DNA from: Mycolicibacterium neworleansense
Lineage (GTDB): Bacteria; Actinomycetota; Actinomycetes; Mycobacteriales; Mycobacteriaceae
NCBI RefSeq assembly: GCF_001245615.1
Contig: NZ_CWKH01000001.1
Location: 1-64,000, forward strand
DNA: 64,000 nt
Direction of reading: 5' to 3'
Shown piece by piece: positions 1-13,646 of the stretch. The position numbers and the translations under genes were made by a program. Below the pieces are notes generated by a model. The model did not search any database and was not told the origin of the DNA. It saw only the letters and a list, made by a program, of their open reading frames with translations. The first letter of the stretch is position 1, and the number at the start of each line of letters is the position of its first letter.

Positions 1-66
1 TTTGGTGTCTTTTGTTTAGGTCAGATTGTTCTGAACTTGAAATTCTGCCCTGTCTTTGATGGGGAG
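1..66 (+). other. rRNA operon leader
   Basis: This is the AT-richer stretch immediately before the mature 16S rRNA and belongs to the precursor leader. The promoters lie outside the window to the left. I see no open reading frame and no clear -10/-35 pair in the part that is present. Confidence 0.6.
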
Positions 67-5076
<5,010 letters not shown>

Positions 5077-5229
5077 CAACCAACAAACACCAAAGTTTGA
5101 TGAGTTTCAGTAAGACACACACCTGACCTCGCAACCACACCACAAACACCCACACCTCGTGTGACCGGAGTGCACACCGCACCCCACCACCAAAACACAA
5201 GGTTCACACCCAAAAACGGGTGAATAAAG
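5077..5229 (+). other. 23S-5S spacer
   Basis: A 153-base AC-rich spacer with no gene. It is part of the rRNA precursor. Confidence 0.7.
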
Positions 5230-5344
5230 TTACGGCGGTCCATAGCGGCAGGGAAACGCCCGGTCCCATCCCGAACCCGGAAGCTAAGCCTGCCAGCGCC
5301 GATGATACTACCCTCCCGGGTGGAAAAGTAGGACACCGCCGAAC
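5230..5344 (+). rRNA. rrf: 5S ribosomal RNA
   Basis: It begins TTACGGCGGTCCATAGCGGC and ends in GGACACCGCCGAAC, with CCCATCCCGAACCCGGAAG in the middle. It is nearly the mycobacterial consensus, and the 5' and 3' ends pair (GGCGGT with ACCGCC). It is the last gene of the operon and is followed within 12 bases by a terminator. Confidence 0.95.
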
Positions 5345-5355
5345 ACAAATTAAGT

Positions 5356-5396
5356 CCCGAGCCCTCCAATTTCGATTGGAGGGCTCGGGCATTTTT
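5356..5396 (+). terminator. rRNA operon intrinsic terminator
   Basis: A perfect 15-bp stem (5356-5370 with 5375-5389) is closed by a TTCG tetraloop. It is followed by CA and then five T at 5392-5396. This is a textbook Rho-independent terminator and an unusually strong one for a mycobacterium. Confidence 0.93.
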
Positions 5397-5406
5397 GTAT
5401 GTGCAT

Positions 5407-5460
5407 GCAAAGAGGTGCGTATTCAATTCCAATTCGGAAATTGAATACGCACCTCTTTGC
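5407..5460. repeat. 22-bp perfect inverted repeat
   Basis: The arms 5407-5428 and 5439-5460 are exact reverse complements around a 10-base centre. The right arm touches the ogt stop codon at 5461, so on the minus strand the hairpin begins directly after translation ends. There is no T tract on either side. It probably ends or stabilises the alkA-ogt transcript and backs up the rRNA terminator from the other side. Confidence 0.8.
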
Positions 5461-5958
5461 TCAATTGAAAAGCGCCGGCATCGTGCGGCTTTTCTCCAAT
5501 TCCAACAGAGCCCGCTTGCGTTCCAGTCCACCGCCGTATCCGGTGAGGCTGCCATTGGCGCCGATGACCCGATGGCACGGCACAATGATGCCGATCGGAT
5601 TGTGCCCGTTGGCCAGCCCGACTGCGCGCGATGCGGTCGGTGAACCGATCTGACGGGCGATCTCGCCATATGTGCAGGTCTGGCCGTACGGGATGGTCAG
5701 CAAGGCCTCCCACACCCGGCGCTGGAACTGCGTCCCCACCATGTCGAGCTTGAGGTCGAACTCCGTACGGTCGCCGGCGAAATACGCCGACAATTGGTCG
5801 ACGGCGTCGGAGAACGCCGTGTCGTCGGCCTCCCAGCCTTCGCGGCTCGGTTCATAGGTCTGATCGACCATCCGCAGGTGCATGAGCCGCCCGTCGCGGC
5901 CGGCCAGCGTGAGCAGACCGACGGGACTGTCCATGGTGCGGTATTGCAGTGTCGTCAT
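5461..5958 (-). CDS. ogt: Methylated-DNA--[protein]-cysteine S-methyltransferase
   Basis: A suicide enzyme that moves the methyl group from O6-methylguanine (and O4-methylthymine) in DNA onto its own cysteine. The 165-residue protein has the signature IVPCHRV with the acceptor Cys128, and a helix-turn-helix DNA-binding region around residues 85-115 (YGEIARQIG, then SRAVGLANGHNP). Its length matches mycobacterial Ogt. The ATG overlaps the alkA stop as ATGA, so the two genes are translated together as an adaptive alkylation-repair operon. A long upstream open frame continues through alkA in another frame but is not part of the gene. Confidence 0.96.
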   Translation of the reverse strand: MTTLQYRTMDSPVGLLTLAGRDGRLMHLRMVDQTYEPSREGWEADDTAFSDAVDQLSAYFAGDRTEFDLKLDMVGTQFQRRVWEALLTIPYGQTCTYGEIARQIGSPTASRAVGLANGHNPIGIIVPCHRVIGANGSLTGYGGGLERKRALLELEKSRTMPALFN

Positions 5959-7448
5959 GACTTCTCCTGTCGGTCGTGCGGGGGCCATTCGTTCACCGCG
6001 TGGTCCAGTGTGGTCCACAGGTGTTGGGTCGCATACGCGCGCCACGGTCGCCATCTGGTGCTGTGTTCCACGAGCCGCTCCGGGGGTAAGCCCAGATGGC
6101 CGGCGGCCGCACGCACGCCAAGATCGGTGGCCGGGAAGGCATCTGGATCTCCGAGGCCGCGCATGGCGATCACCTCCGTGGTCCACGGCCCGATCCCGGG
6201 GAGCTCGAGCAAGCGCTCGCGAGCCCGGGTCCAGTCGCAGCCGGGATCGAGGACGACATCCTCCTCGGCGATCGCCCGCACCAGTGCGGTGACGGTGCGC
6301 TTCCTGGACGCGGGCATCGCCAGATCGGCGGGTTCCAGGCCGGCCAGCTCGGTGATGCTGGGAAACACGTGGGTCAGACCTCCGGCCTCGTCGGAGAGCG
6401 CGGATCCGTAGCGGGCGACGAGGCGACCGACGTGAGTGCGGGCGGCCTTGATCGACACCTGTTGCCCGATCACCACCCGCAGAGCCAGTTCGGATTCGTC
6501 TACGGTGCGCGGGATGCGCTGCCCCGGTGCCTTGGCCACCACCGCGGCCATTCCCGGATCGGCCTGGAGTGCCTCCACTACCGCCTCGGGATCGGCATCG
6601 AGGTCCAACAGGCGCCGGCACCGTGCGATGGCGGCCGACAGGTCCCGGAAGTCCTCGAGTACCAGCATGCACCGGACATGGTCGGGTTGTGGGGTCAGGC
6701 CGACCACCCCGTGGCCGTGTGGCAGCCGCAGGGTGCGCCGGTACTGCCCGTCGCGCACTTCCTCCAGGCCCGGAACCGCACTCGCGGCCAGGTGCCCGAA
6801 CAAACCTTCGTAGGCGAAGGGCGTGCGAACCGGCAGCCTCAGCGACAGGACTCCGGGAGCCGCGGAGGCGTCGGACGCGAAGCGGCGGCGGGCGCGCTGC
6901 CGCAATTCGGTCGGTGTCAGATCGCATACCGCGCGCACGGTGTCGTTGAACTGCCGGATGCTGGCGAAGCCCGCGGCAAACGCAACGTCGGAGAACGGCA
7001 GCTCGGTGGTCTCGATCAGAACCCGAGCGGTCTGGGTGCGTTGCGCCCGGGCCAATGCCAGGGGGTTGGCTCCCAGCTCGGTCTGCAGGATGCGTTGCAG
7101 CTGGCGGCTGGTGTATCCCACGCGGGCGGCCAGGCCCGTCACCCCTTCGCGGTCCACCGTGCCGTCGGCGATCAGGCGCATGCATCGCGCGACGACGTCG
7201 CCGCGCACGTTCCACTCCGGGGAGCCCGGCGAGGCATCCGGCCGGCATCTCTTGCACGCTCGGAAGCCGGCCGCCTGGGCGGCAGCCGCGGTGGGGTAGA
7301 ACCGCATGTTGCGGGCGAAAGGCGGACGCACCGGACAGCTGGGGCGGCAGTAGATGCCCGTGGTGAGCACGGCGGTGACAAACCAGCCGTCGAACCGTGC
7401 GTCCTTCGACTGGACGGCCCGGTAACAGCGGTCGAAATCCTCGTGCAT
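5955..7448 (-). CDS. alkA: Ada/AlkA fusion: DNA methylation sensor and 3-methyladenine glycosylase
   Basis: A bifunctional protein of 497 residues. The N-terminal Ada zinc domain has four cysteines spaced as in E. coli Ada (C34, C38, C65, C68); C34 corresponds to the methyl-phosphotriester acceptor. Residues about 85-185 are an AraC-type helix-turn-helix pair. The rest is AlkA N-domain plus HhH-GPD glycosylase (LPGIGPWTTEVIAMR, catalytic Asp in FPATDLGVR). It removes 3-methylpurines and probably activates its own operon when methylated. I chose the start at MHEDFDRCY because it matches the mycobacterial homologue; an in-frame ATG lies three codons upstream. It overlaps ogt by 4 bases. Confidence 0.95.
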   Translation of the reverse strand: MHEDFDRCYRAVQSKDARFDGWFVTAVLTTGIYCRPSCPVRPPFARNMRFYPTAAAAQAAGFRACKRCRPDASPGSPEWNVRGDVVARCMRLIADGTVDREGVTGLAARVGYTSRQLQRILQTELGANPLALARAQRTQTARVLIETTELPFSDVAFAAGFASIRQFNDTVRAVCDLTPTELRQRARRRFASDASAAPGVLSLRLPVRTPFAYEGLFGHLAASAVPGLEEVRDGQYRRTLRLPHGHGVVGLTPQPDHVRCMLVLEDFRDLSAAIARCRRLLDLDADPEAVVEALQADPGMAAVVAKAPGQRIPRTVDESELALRVVIGQQVSIKAARTHVGRLVARYGSALSDEAGGLTHVFPSITELAGLEPADLAMPASRKRTVTALVRAIAEEDVVLDPGCDWTRARERLLELPGIGPWTTEVIAMRGLGDPDAFPATDLGVRAAAGHLGLPPERLVEHSTRWRPWRAYATQHLWTTLDHAVNEWPPHDRQEKS

Positions 7449-7522
7449 GAATTCCACGATGGCACGGCAGCCGGCGCTTCACTAGCGGAAAAACGACATG
7501 GTAGTGGGAGCGTGCTCGCGGT

Positions 7523-7528
7523 TAGACT
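7523..7528 (+). promoter_or_regulatory. -10 element of glsA (leaderless)
   Basis: TAGACT lies six bases before the GTG start at 7535 and there is no Shine-Dalgarno sequence, so transcription and translation probably start at the same base. Confidence 0.5.
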
Positions 7529-7534
7529 GCGACC

Positions 7535-8818
7535 GTGGCCGACCTGGTGCAGCACTACCTGGACCGGATTCGTGCCGAGCAGATCGAACTGCGTGACGGC
7601 ACTTTGGCAAGCTACATCCCAGAACTGGCCGATGTCGACCCCGAGGGGTTCGGTCTGAGCCTGTCCTCCTCGGACGGCTACGTGTACGAATCTGGCGACA
7701 CTGCAGTGGAATTCACCATTCAGTCGATCTCCAAACCGTTCACCTATGCGCTCGCGCTGTCGCAGATCGGCCAGGACGCCGTCGACGCCAGGATCGGTGT
7801 CGAACCCTCGGGTGAAGCGTTCAACGAGATCAGCGTCGACGATGTGACCAAGACGCCGAAGAACGCGATGATCAATGCCGGTGCCATCGCGGCGGTTTCA
7901 CTCATCCCCGGAGCGAGCCCCGACGAGCGGTTCGACCGTATCCTCGCTTTCTACTCCGCGTGTGCGGGTCGACGGCTCGACATCGACATGGATGTGTACC
8001 TCTCGGAGAAGGAGACCGGCAACCGGAATCGGGCGATCGCGTACATGCTGACCAGTTTCGGTGTGCTGGACGGCGATCCGGACGACGTCCTCGACGTGTA
8101 TTTCCGGCAGTGCTCGGTCAAGGTGACCAGTACCGACCTCGCCCGAATGGCAGCCACCCTGGCCCGGGGCGGGCTCAACCCGCTCACAGGTCGGCGGGTC
8201 GTCGATGCGGGTGTGGTCCGACGCACTCTCAGCGTGATGGTGACGTGCGGAATGTACGACGCGACAGGGGATTGGGTGAGTGCGGTCGGCATGCCCGCCA
8301 AAAGCGGGGTGGGCGGCGGCATCGTGGCGGTCCTGCCCGGCCAACTCGGTATCGGGGTGTACTCACCGCGTCTGGATTCCCGCGGCAACAGTGTGCGCGG
8401 GGTACAGGTGTGCCGCAGCCTGTCCGCACAGTTGGGGCTTCACTTCCTCACGGTCGGCCGTGAGTCGTCTTCGACCTTACGGGCGGTCTTCGACGTCAGC
8501 CCGGGCATTCGGGTCTACGAGGTACAGGGCGATCTGTTGTTCGCCGGAGCCGAGCAGGTGCTGCGGACTGCCGAACACGAGCGTGGTGAGTACGACGTCG
8601 CGGTGCTCGACGTGACCCGGGTCGATGACATCAACGATGCCGCGCGGGGCATGCTGACCGGAATGCGGGCCAGCCTGACCGCGGCAGGCAAGGAGGCCTA
8701 TCTGGTCGACCCGGACGGCCGCGTGGTGCCGGCCGACCGGCGCGACGATTACGACGCCATCGTGTTCCGCACCCTCGACGAGGCGGTCGACGCGGCGCGG
8801 CAGTCGGGTATCGGCTAG
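7535..8818 (+). CDS. glsA: Glutaminase A with C-terminal STAS domain
   Basis: It hydrolyses glutamine to glutamate and ammonia. Residues 1 to about 305 are the serine-dependent beta-lactamase-like glutaminase fold with the Ser64-x-x-Lys67 motif (QSISKPF), the NAGAI motif (NAMINAGAIAAV) and GMPAKSGVGGG. Residues about 325-420 are a STAS domain (YDVAVLDVTRVDDINDAA), the fold of anti-anti-sigma factors, here probably regulatory. The STAS form is about 120 residues longer than plain GlsA. The start is GTG 7535. M. tuberculosis has no gene at this position as I recall. It converges with the cyclase gene and overlaps its end by 4 bases. Confidence 0.93.
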   Translation: MADLVQHYLDRIRAEQIELRDGTLASYIPELADVDPEGFGLSLSSSDGYVYESGDTAVEFTIQSISKPFTYALALSQIGQDAVDARIGVEPSGEAFNEISVDDVTKTPKNAMINAGAIAAVSLIPGASPDERFDRILAFYSACAGRRLDIDMDVYLSEKETGNRNRAIAYMLTSFGVLDGDPDDVLDVYFRQCSVKVTSTDLARMAATLARGGLNPLTGRRVVDAGVVRRTLSVMVTCGMYDATGDWVSAVGMPAKSGVGGGIVAVLPGQLGIGVYSPRLDSRGNSVRGVQVCRSLSAQLGLHFLTVGRESSSTLRAVFDVSPGIRVYEVQGDLLFAGAEQVLRTAEHERGEYDVAVLDVTRVDDINDAARGMLTGMRASLTAAGKEAYLVDPDGRVVPADRRDDYDAIVFRTLDEAVDAARQSGIG

Positions 8819-10419
8819 GCCGGAACGGCCACGCGGGTCGGCTCGGCCAGCCCGCGCAGAGTGACCGTTTCGCCGAGTGACCAACGGGCCCTTTCGGTCT
8901 CGGAGGCATTGGCGATCGTGTCCGAGGAGGCAACCAGGTGCCCGGGCACCTGTTTGGAGAACTCGCACAGTCGCGCGGCCTCGTTGACCGGCTCCCCGAT
9001 CACGGTGTACTCGAAGCGTTGTTTGGCGCCGACGTTGCCCGCCACCACCTGGCCGGCCGCCACCCCGATGCCTGCCGCGAGCTCGGGCACCTCGACTCGC
9101 AGTCGTCGAGCGATGGCCCGCGCCGCGGCCAGGGCTTCGTCCTCGGCGTTGGGCAGCGATACCGGCGCACCGAACACCGCGAGGATCGCGTCGCCCTCGA
9201 ACTTGTTGACCAGGCCGCGATGTGTGTCGATCTCATCGACGATGACGGCGAAGAACCGGTTGAGCAGATCGACCACTTCGATGGCCGGGCGCGTGGTCAC
9301 CAGCTGCGACGAGCCGATGACGTCCACGAAAATCACTGCGGCATGGCGCTCCTCGCCGCCGAGGACAGGCTTCTCCTGCTCGGCCAGTGCGGCCACCTCG
9401 CGACCGACGTGGCGGCCGAACAGATCGCGCACCCGCTCGCGCTCGCGCAGGCCGTGCACCATCGAGTTGAATCCGCGTTGCAGCTGTCCCAGTTCGGTGC
9501 CGTCGAACACCACCAGGTTGGTGTTGAGATCACCCTGCTCGACCCGGTTCAGGGCCGCGCGCACGACGCGGATGGGGGTTGCGGTCAGGTAGGACACAAT
9601 CCACATCAGCAGGAACCCGAACACCAGCGCAAATGAGCCGAGACCGATGACGGCATAGGCGAACTGGACCGGGGTGAGGTTGTTGAGCGTCACGGCGAAC
9701 ACCGCGGCGAGCATGATGCCCAAGATGGGAACGCCCGAGCTCAGCGCCCACACCACCATGGTGCGGCCCATGATGCCCTGCGCCAGGCGGACCGGTGGCG
9801 GACCCGCTTCAAGTGCCTGCGCGGCGACCGGCCGCAGTGCGAACTCGGTGAACAGATGGCAGCTGACCGACACCACGATGCCGGGAAAACTGATGCCCAG
9901 CAGGAACTTCGGAATGTAGTTGGTGTCGACGAGGCCGTAGAGCGTCGTCAACAACGCGGTACCCACGCCCCACAGGATCAGCAGCACCCTGGTGAGCCGG
10001 AACGGGGCGAGGAAGGTGTTCCGCTGATCCGCGACGGTAGGTGGACGTTCTTCGATGGCCCAGCGCACGTTGTCGATCACCCGGGTGGTCGCCCAGAACA
10101 CCCCGACGATCAACGCCGTGGCCATGTAGACGGGAGCCACGATGAAGGTGATCCAGCGGACCGGCGGGTCGAACACGGCCGGGGAGGGGAACAACAGCGT
10201 GACGATGATCATCGAGATGCCGATGCCGAGCAGGTTCACCAGGATCACGAACGTGGTGAGGATGACCTGAATGCGCACCCGGCGACGGCGCTGGCTCTCC
10301 GATACCCGGCCCAGCACCCACGATCCATATTCCGGTGTGGCCGGGATCCGGCTGTTCTGGCGGGTGACACCTTCAAGGACGCGACCCAGCCGTCGTGCCA
10401 GCGATTTGTCGGAGTTCAT
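8815..10419 (-). CDS. Membrane-bound class III adenylate cyclase with HAMP domain
   Basis: It makes cAMP from ATP. The 534-residue protein has a short cytoplasmic N-terminus and about six transmembrane helices between residues 50 and 285. A HAMP linker follows (TATPIRVVRAALNRVEQGDLNT), then a catalytic domain from about 345. Metal-binding motifs are visible in IFVDVIGSS and NKFEGDAILAVFGAP. The purine/ribose motif reads FEYTVIGEPVNEAARL with the conserved Asn and Arg. The six-helix plus HAMP architecture matches the Rv1318c-Rv1320c group; M. tuberculosis has three tandem copies here and this window one. It converges with glsA. Confidence 0.93.
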   Translation of the reverse strand: MNSDKSLARRLGRVLEGVTRQNSRIPATPEYGSWVLGRVSESQRRRRVRIQVILTTFVILVNLLGIGISMIIVTLLFPSPAVFDPPVRWITFIVAPVYMATALIVGVFWATTRVIDNVRWAIEERPPTVADQRNTFLAPFRLTRVLLILWGVGTALLTTLYGLVDTNYIPKFLLGISFPGIVVSVSCHLFTEFALRPVAAQALEAGPPPVRLAQGIMGRTMVVWALSSGVPILGIMLAAVFAVTLNNLTPVQFAYAVIGLGSFALVFGFLLMWIVSYLTATPIRVVRAALNRVEQGDLNTNLVVFDGTELGQLQRGFNSMVHGLRERERVRDLFGRHVGREVAALAEQEKPVLGGEERHAAVIFVDVIGSSQLVTTRPAIEVVDLLNRFFAVIVDEIDTHRGLVNKFEGDAILAVFGAPVSLPNAEDEALAAARAIARRLRVEVPELAAGIGVAAGQVVAGNVGAKQRFEYTVIGEPVNEAARLCEFSKQVPGHLVASSDTIANASETERARWSLGETVTLRGLAEPTRVAVPA

Positions 10420-10452
10420 TGTGGCGTCAGCCTAGTTCGTTCGAGATGCCCT

Positions 10453-10458
10453 TAAGGT
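10453..10458 (+). promoter_or_regulatory. -10 element of nucS
   Basis: TAAGGT ends seven bases before the GTG at 10466. An earlier in-frame GTG at 10457 overlaps this hexamer, so it could not be translated from this promoter. This supports the shorter start. Confidence 0.5.
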
Positions 10459-10465
10459 GGATCGG

Positions 10466-11137
10466 GTGCGCCTCGTGATTGCCCAGTGCACCGTCGACTA
10501 CGTGGGGCGGCTGACCGCCCATCTGCCTTCGGCCCGCAGGCTGTTGTTGTTCAAGTCCGACGGTTCGGTCAGTGTCCATGCCGACGATCGCGCCTACAAG
10601 CCGCTGAACTGGATGAGCCCGCCGTGCTGGCTCACCGAGGATGCCACCGACGGTGTGCCGGTCTGGGTGGTCGAGAACAAGGCCGGTGAGCAGTTGCGCA
10701 TCACGGTCGAGGACGTCGAGCACGACTCCAGCCACGAGCTCGGGGTCGATCCCGGCCTGGTGAAGGACGGGGTGGAGGCACACTTGCAGGTGCTGCTGGC
10801 CGAACATGTCGAGCTGCTGGGTGCGGGTTACACCCTGGTGCGCCGCGAGTACCCGACCGCGATCGGGCCGGTGGATCTGATGTGCCGGGACGAGCTGGGT
10901 CGTTCGGTGGCTGTGGAGATCAAGCGCCGTGGGGAGATCGACGGTGTGGAACAGCTGACGCGCTACCTCGACCTGCTCAACCGCGACACCGTGCTGGCCC
11001 CGGTGGCCGGCGTGTTCGCCGCCCAGCAGATCAAGCCGCAGGCAAGGACATTGGCCGCCGACCGTGGAATCCGTTGTGTGACTTTGGACTACGACCAGAT
11101 GCGGGGCATGGACAGCGACGAATATCGGCTGTTCTGA
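10466..11137 (+). CDS. nucS: Mismatch-specific endonuclease NucS (EndoMS)
   Basis: A non-canonical mismatch-repair nuclease that cuts both strands around G-T, G-G and T-T mismatches and replaces MutS-MutL in actinobacteria. The 223-residue product has an N-terminal DNA-binding/dimerisation domain and a C-terminal RecB-like nuclease with GPVD (D137), EIK (E151, K153) and Q163. It ends in a short LF-containing tail of the kind that binds the sliding clamp. The start at GTG 10466 is chosen from the -10 position. The stop overlaps the next ATG by one base. Confidence 0.95.
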   Translation: MRLVIAQCTVDYVGRLTAHLPSARRLLLFKSDGSVSVHADDRAYKPLNWMSPPCWLTEDATDGVPVWVVENKAGEQLRITVEDVEHDSSHELGVDPGLVKDGVEAHLQVLLAEHVELLGAGYTLVRREYPTAIGPVDLMCRDELGRSVAVEIKRRGEIDGVEQLTRYLDLLNRDTVLAPVAGVFAAQQIKPQARTLAADRGIRCVTLDYDQMRGMDSDEYRLF

Positions 11138-11418
11138 TGCGACGTCGGTCCCGCGAACACCGCCGGTTGGCTCCGTTGCCGCCGTCGCGCCGCATCGAGA
11201 CGGGACCTGACGGCTATGACTACGAAGTGCGGATGGTGGCCGCTTCGCGTGCGGTGAAGGTCTACCGCTGCCCTGGATGTGACCACGAGATCCGGGTGGC
11301 TACCGCGCATGTGGTGGTGCTGCCGATCGACGTCGGCGATGTCGACGACCGCAGGCACTGGCACACCGCCTGCTGGGCGAACCGGGCCAATCGCGGCCCG
11401 ACGAGAAAGTGGTCTTAG
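11137..11418 (+). CDS. Small zinc-ribbon-like protein downstream of nucS
   Basis: A 93-residue basic protein with a pair CPGC (residues 45-48) and later HWHTAC (about 74-79), a spacing suited to one structural zinc (treble-clef or ribbon). The N-terminus is rich in arginine. It is the conserved neighbour of nucS in mycobacteria (Rv1322 position) and starts on the last base of the nucS stop, so it is co-translated. Its function is unknown to me; the pairing hints at a nucleic-acid role, which is inference only. Confidence 0.85.
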   Translation: MRRRSREHRRLAPLPPSRRIETGPDGYDYEVRMVAASRAVKVYRCPGCDHEIRVATAHVVVLPIDVGDVDDRRHWHTACWANRANRGPTRKWS

Positions 11419-11891
11419 TGCTCGGAATCGGCGGCCGGTTCGACCAGTTCGATCAGCACGCCGCCGGCATCCTTCGGGTGGATGAAGTTGATGCGTGAGT
11501 TCGCCGTGCCCTTGCGCGGGGCGTCGTAGAGCAGCCGAACTCCCTGGCTGCGCAGGCGCTCACTCAGTGCGTCGATGTCGCTGGTGCGGTAGGCCAGCTG
11601 CTGCAGGCCGGGGCCGCTGCGATCGATGAACTTGGCGATCGTCGACTTCTCGTCGAGCGGGGCGAGGAGCTGGATCTGGGCGCTGCCCTTGGCGGCGCCG
11701 CGCACCGACAGCATGGCCTCGCGCACGCCCTGCTCCTCGTTGATCTCCTCGTGCAGGACGATCATGCCGAGGTTGTCGTGGTACCACTTGGCCGCGGCAT
11801 CCAGATCGGGAACGGCGATACCGACGTGATCGATCGCCGTCACCAGCGCGGAAGCGAGTGCGGGACGGGCATCAACCTGATCGGCGGTCAT
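11415..11891 (-). CDS. mce: Methylmalonyl-CoA epimerase
   Basis: It interconverts (S)- and (R)-methylmalonyl-CoA, linking propionyl-CoA carboxylation to the B12 mutase. The 158-residue protein is a vicinal-oxygen-chelate/glyoxalase fold with two beta-alpha-beta modules: IDHVGIAVPDLDAAAKWY near 20, and FIHPKDAGGVLIELVEP at the end. The metal ligands are visible as His22, a central Gln in the LQQLAYR segment and the terminal Glu in LIELVEP. Length and motifs fit the Rv1322A position. It converges with the previous gene, overlapping 4 bases. Confidence 0.92.
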   Translation of the reverse strand: MTADQVDARPALASALVTAIDHVGIAVPDLDAAAKWYHDNLGMIVLHEEINEEQGVREAMLSVRGAAKGSAQIQLLAPLDEKSTIAKFIDRSGPGLQQLAYRTSDIDALSERLRSQGVRLLYDAPRKGTANSRINFIHPKDAGGVLIELVEPAADSEH

Positions 11892-11974
11892 AACGTAACG
11901 GTAACCTCAACCTGAACGTTTGCGCATGTGTGATCGCCCACACAGCTCTTGGACCCTGGCTTTGGAGGTAGGAA

Positions 11975-13177
11975 ATGACTGCGGATAGTCGCACGTCGGT
12001 GATCGTTGCTGGAGCGCGTACTCCGGTCGGCAGATTGATGGGCTCGCTGAAGGATTTTTCGGGCAGTGACCTGGGTGCTATCGCCATCCGCGGCGCTCTG
12101 GAGAAGGCCAAGGTCGATCCTTCGCTGGTGGACTACGTGATCATGGGTCAGGTGCTGACCGCGGGCGCCGGTCAGATGCCCGCTCGCCAGTCCGCTGTGG
12201 CCGCCGGAATCGGCTGGGACGTGCCCGCGCTGTCCATCAACAAGATGTGCCTTTCGGGCATCGATGCGATCGCGCTGGCCGATCAGCTCATCCGGGCCGG
12301 TGAGTTCGAGGTTGTCGTCGCCGGTGGCCAGGAGTCGATGAGCCAGGCCCCGCACCTGCTGCCCAAGAGTCGTGAGGGCTACAAGTACGGCGATGCGACG
12401 CTGGTCGACCACCTGGCCTACGACGGCCTGCACGACGTCTTCACCGACCAGCCGATGGGCGCGCTCACCGAGCAGCGCAACGACGTCGACAAGTTCACCC
12501 GGGCCGAGCAGGACGAGTTTGCTGCTCAGTCGCACCAGAAGGCCGCCGCGGCGTGGAAGGACGGGGTGTACGCCGACGAGGTGGTGCCGGTGTCTATCCC
12601 GCAGCGCAAGGGCGACCCGATCGAGTTCGCCGAGGACGAGGGCATCCGGGCCAACACCACGGCCGAATCGCTGGGTGGCCTGCGTCCGGCCTTCCGCAAG
12701 GACGGCACCATCACCGCCGGCTCGTCGTCGCAGATCTCCGACGGTGCGGCCGCAGTTGTCGTGATGAGCAAGGCCAAAGCCCAGGAGCTGGGCCTGGACT
12801 GGCTCTGTGAGATCGGCGCGCACGGTGTGGTCGCCGGTCCGGACTCCACGCTGCAGAGCCAGCCCGCCAACGCGATCAAGAAGGCGCTCGAGCGCGAAGG
12901 CATCACCGTCGACCAGCTCGACATCCTCGAGATCAACGAGGCGTTCGCTGCGGTGTCGCTGGCCTCCGCCCGCGAATTGGGACTGGACGCTGGGTCCATC
13001 GCCTCGAAGGTGAACGTCAACGGTGGCGCGATCGCGATCGGCCACCCGATCGGCATGTCGGGTGCGCGCATCACGCTGCATGCGGCACTGGAACTGGCCC
13101 GCAAGGGCTCGGGCTACGCGGTGGCCGCGCTTTGCGGTGCCGGTGGCCAGGGCGATGCCCTGATCCTGCGTCGCTGA
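11975..13177 (+). CDS. fadA4: Acetyl-CoA acetyltransferase (thiolase)
   Basis: It condenses or cleaves acetoacetyl-CoA. The 400-residue thiolase has the nucleophile Cys92 in NKMCLSG, His in [16 protein letters not shown] and the second cysteine in [10 protein letters not shown] (about C387). The start ATG has a strong Shine-Dalgarno (GGAGG, 6-7 bases upstream). It is divergent from the epimerase. Order and sequence match Rv1323. Confidence 0.95.
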   Translation: MTADSRTSVIVAGARTPVGRLMGSLKDFSGSDLGAIAIRGALEKAKVDPSLVDYVIMGQVLTAGAGQMPARQSAVAAGIGWDVPALSINKMCLSGIDAIALADQLIRAGEFEVVVAGGQESMSQAPHLLPKSREGYKYGDATLVDHLAYDGLHDVFTDQPMGALTEQRNDVDKFTRAEQDEFAAQSHQKAAAAWKDGVYADEVVPVSIPQRKGDPIEFAEDEGIRANTTAESLGGLRPAFRKDGTITAGSSSQISDGAAAVVVMSKAKAQELGLDWLCEIGAHGVVAGPDSTLQSQPANAIKKALEREGITVDQLDILEINEAFAAVSLASARELGLDAGSIASKVNVNGGAIAIGHPIGMSGARITLHAALELARKGSGYAVAALCGAGGQGDALILRR

Positions 13178-13246
13178 CAGCTAATCGGCGCCTTTCCCAA
13201 CGACGCTGTGTAGTAGCTGGCCGTCCGTTCGGGCACAATGGCGGCC

Positions 13247-13633
13247 ATGAAGAGCTCTTTCGACCCGCGCACGGTTGCCGGCTGGTTCCGGCTCATCGCC
13301 CTCGCTGAGGCGGTGAGCTGGGCCGGCCTGCTGGTCGGGATGTACTTCAAGTACCTGGGAAGTCCGCGCACCGAGATCGGTGTCAAGGTGTTCGGCCCCA
13401 TCCACGGCGGCATTTTCGTCGCCTTCGTGGCGATCGCCGTGCTGGTCGGGTTGGCCCGCAAGTGGAACATCGGCACCTGGATCCTGGCGTTGCTGGCCAG
13501 CATCGTGCCATTGGGCAGTGTGATCTTCGTCATGTGGGCGGACCGGACGGCCCGGATCGATTCGGGCCGGGATTCGGACGGGAGCCCGGCACTGGTGGCG
13601 CAACCGGGCGGCGCCGTGCCCGAAACGACGTGA
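13247..13633 (+). CDS. DUF3817 membrane protein
   Basis: A protein of 128 residues with three hydrophobic segments (about 15-35, 45-70 and 78-100) and an Asp/Ser/Pro-rich tail. DUF3817 proteins are small actinobacterial membrane proteins of unknown role. The motif GPIHGGIFVAFVAIAVLV with a conserved His is typical. I prefer ATG 13247, eight bases after a CACAAT -10-like hexamer; an in-frame ATG is at 13238. A second DUF3817 gene lies at 37602. Confidence 0.85.
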   Translation: MKSSFDPRTVAGWFRLIALAEAVSWAGLLVGMYFKYLGSPRTEIGVKVFGPIHGGIFVAFVAIAVLVGLARKWNIGTWILALLASIVPLGSVIFVMWADRTARIDSGRDSDGSPALVAQPGGAVPETT

Positions 13634-13646
13634 CAGACTTGGTGGC

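Noticed and set aside
5461..7482. A single 673-codon minus-strand frame that contains Ogt at its C-terminus
   Set aside because: Only the last 165 codons are Ogt. The rest is an out-of-frame shadow of the Ada-AlkA gene, whose own frame shows clear domains; the ATGA overlap gives the true start.
11888..13081. A 397-codon antisense frame over the thiolase gene
   Set aside because: Low-complexity His/Arg/Gly-rich translation with no domain; typical of high-GC antisense frames opposite a well-supported gene.
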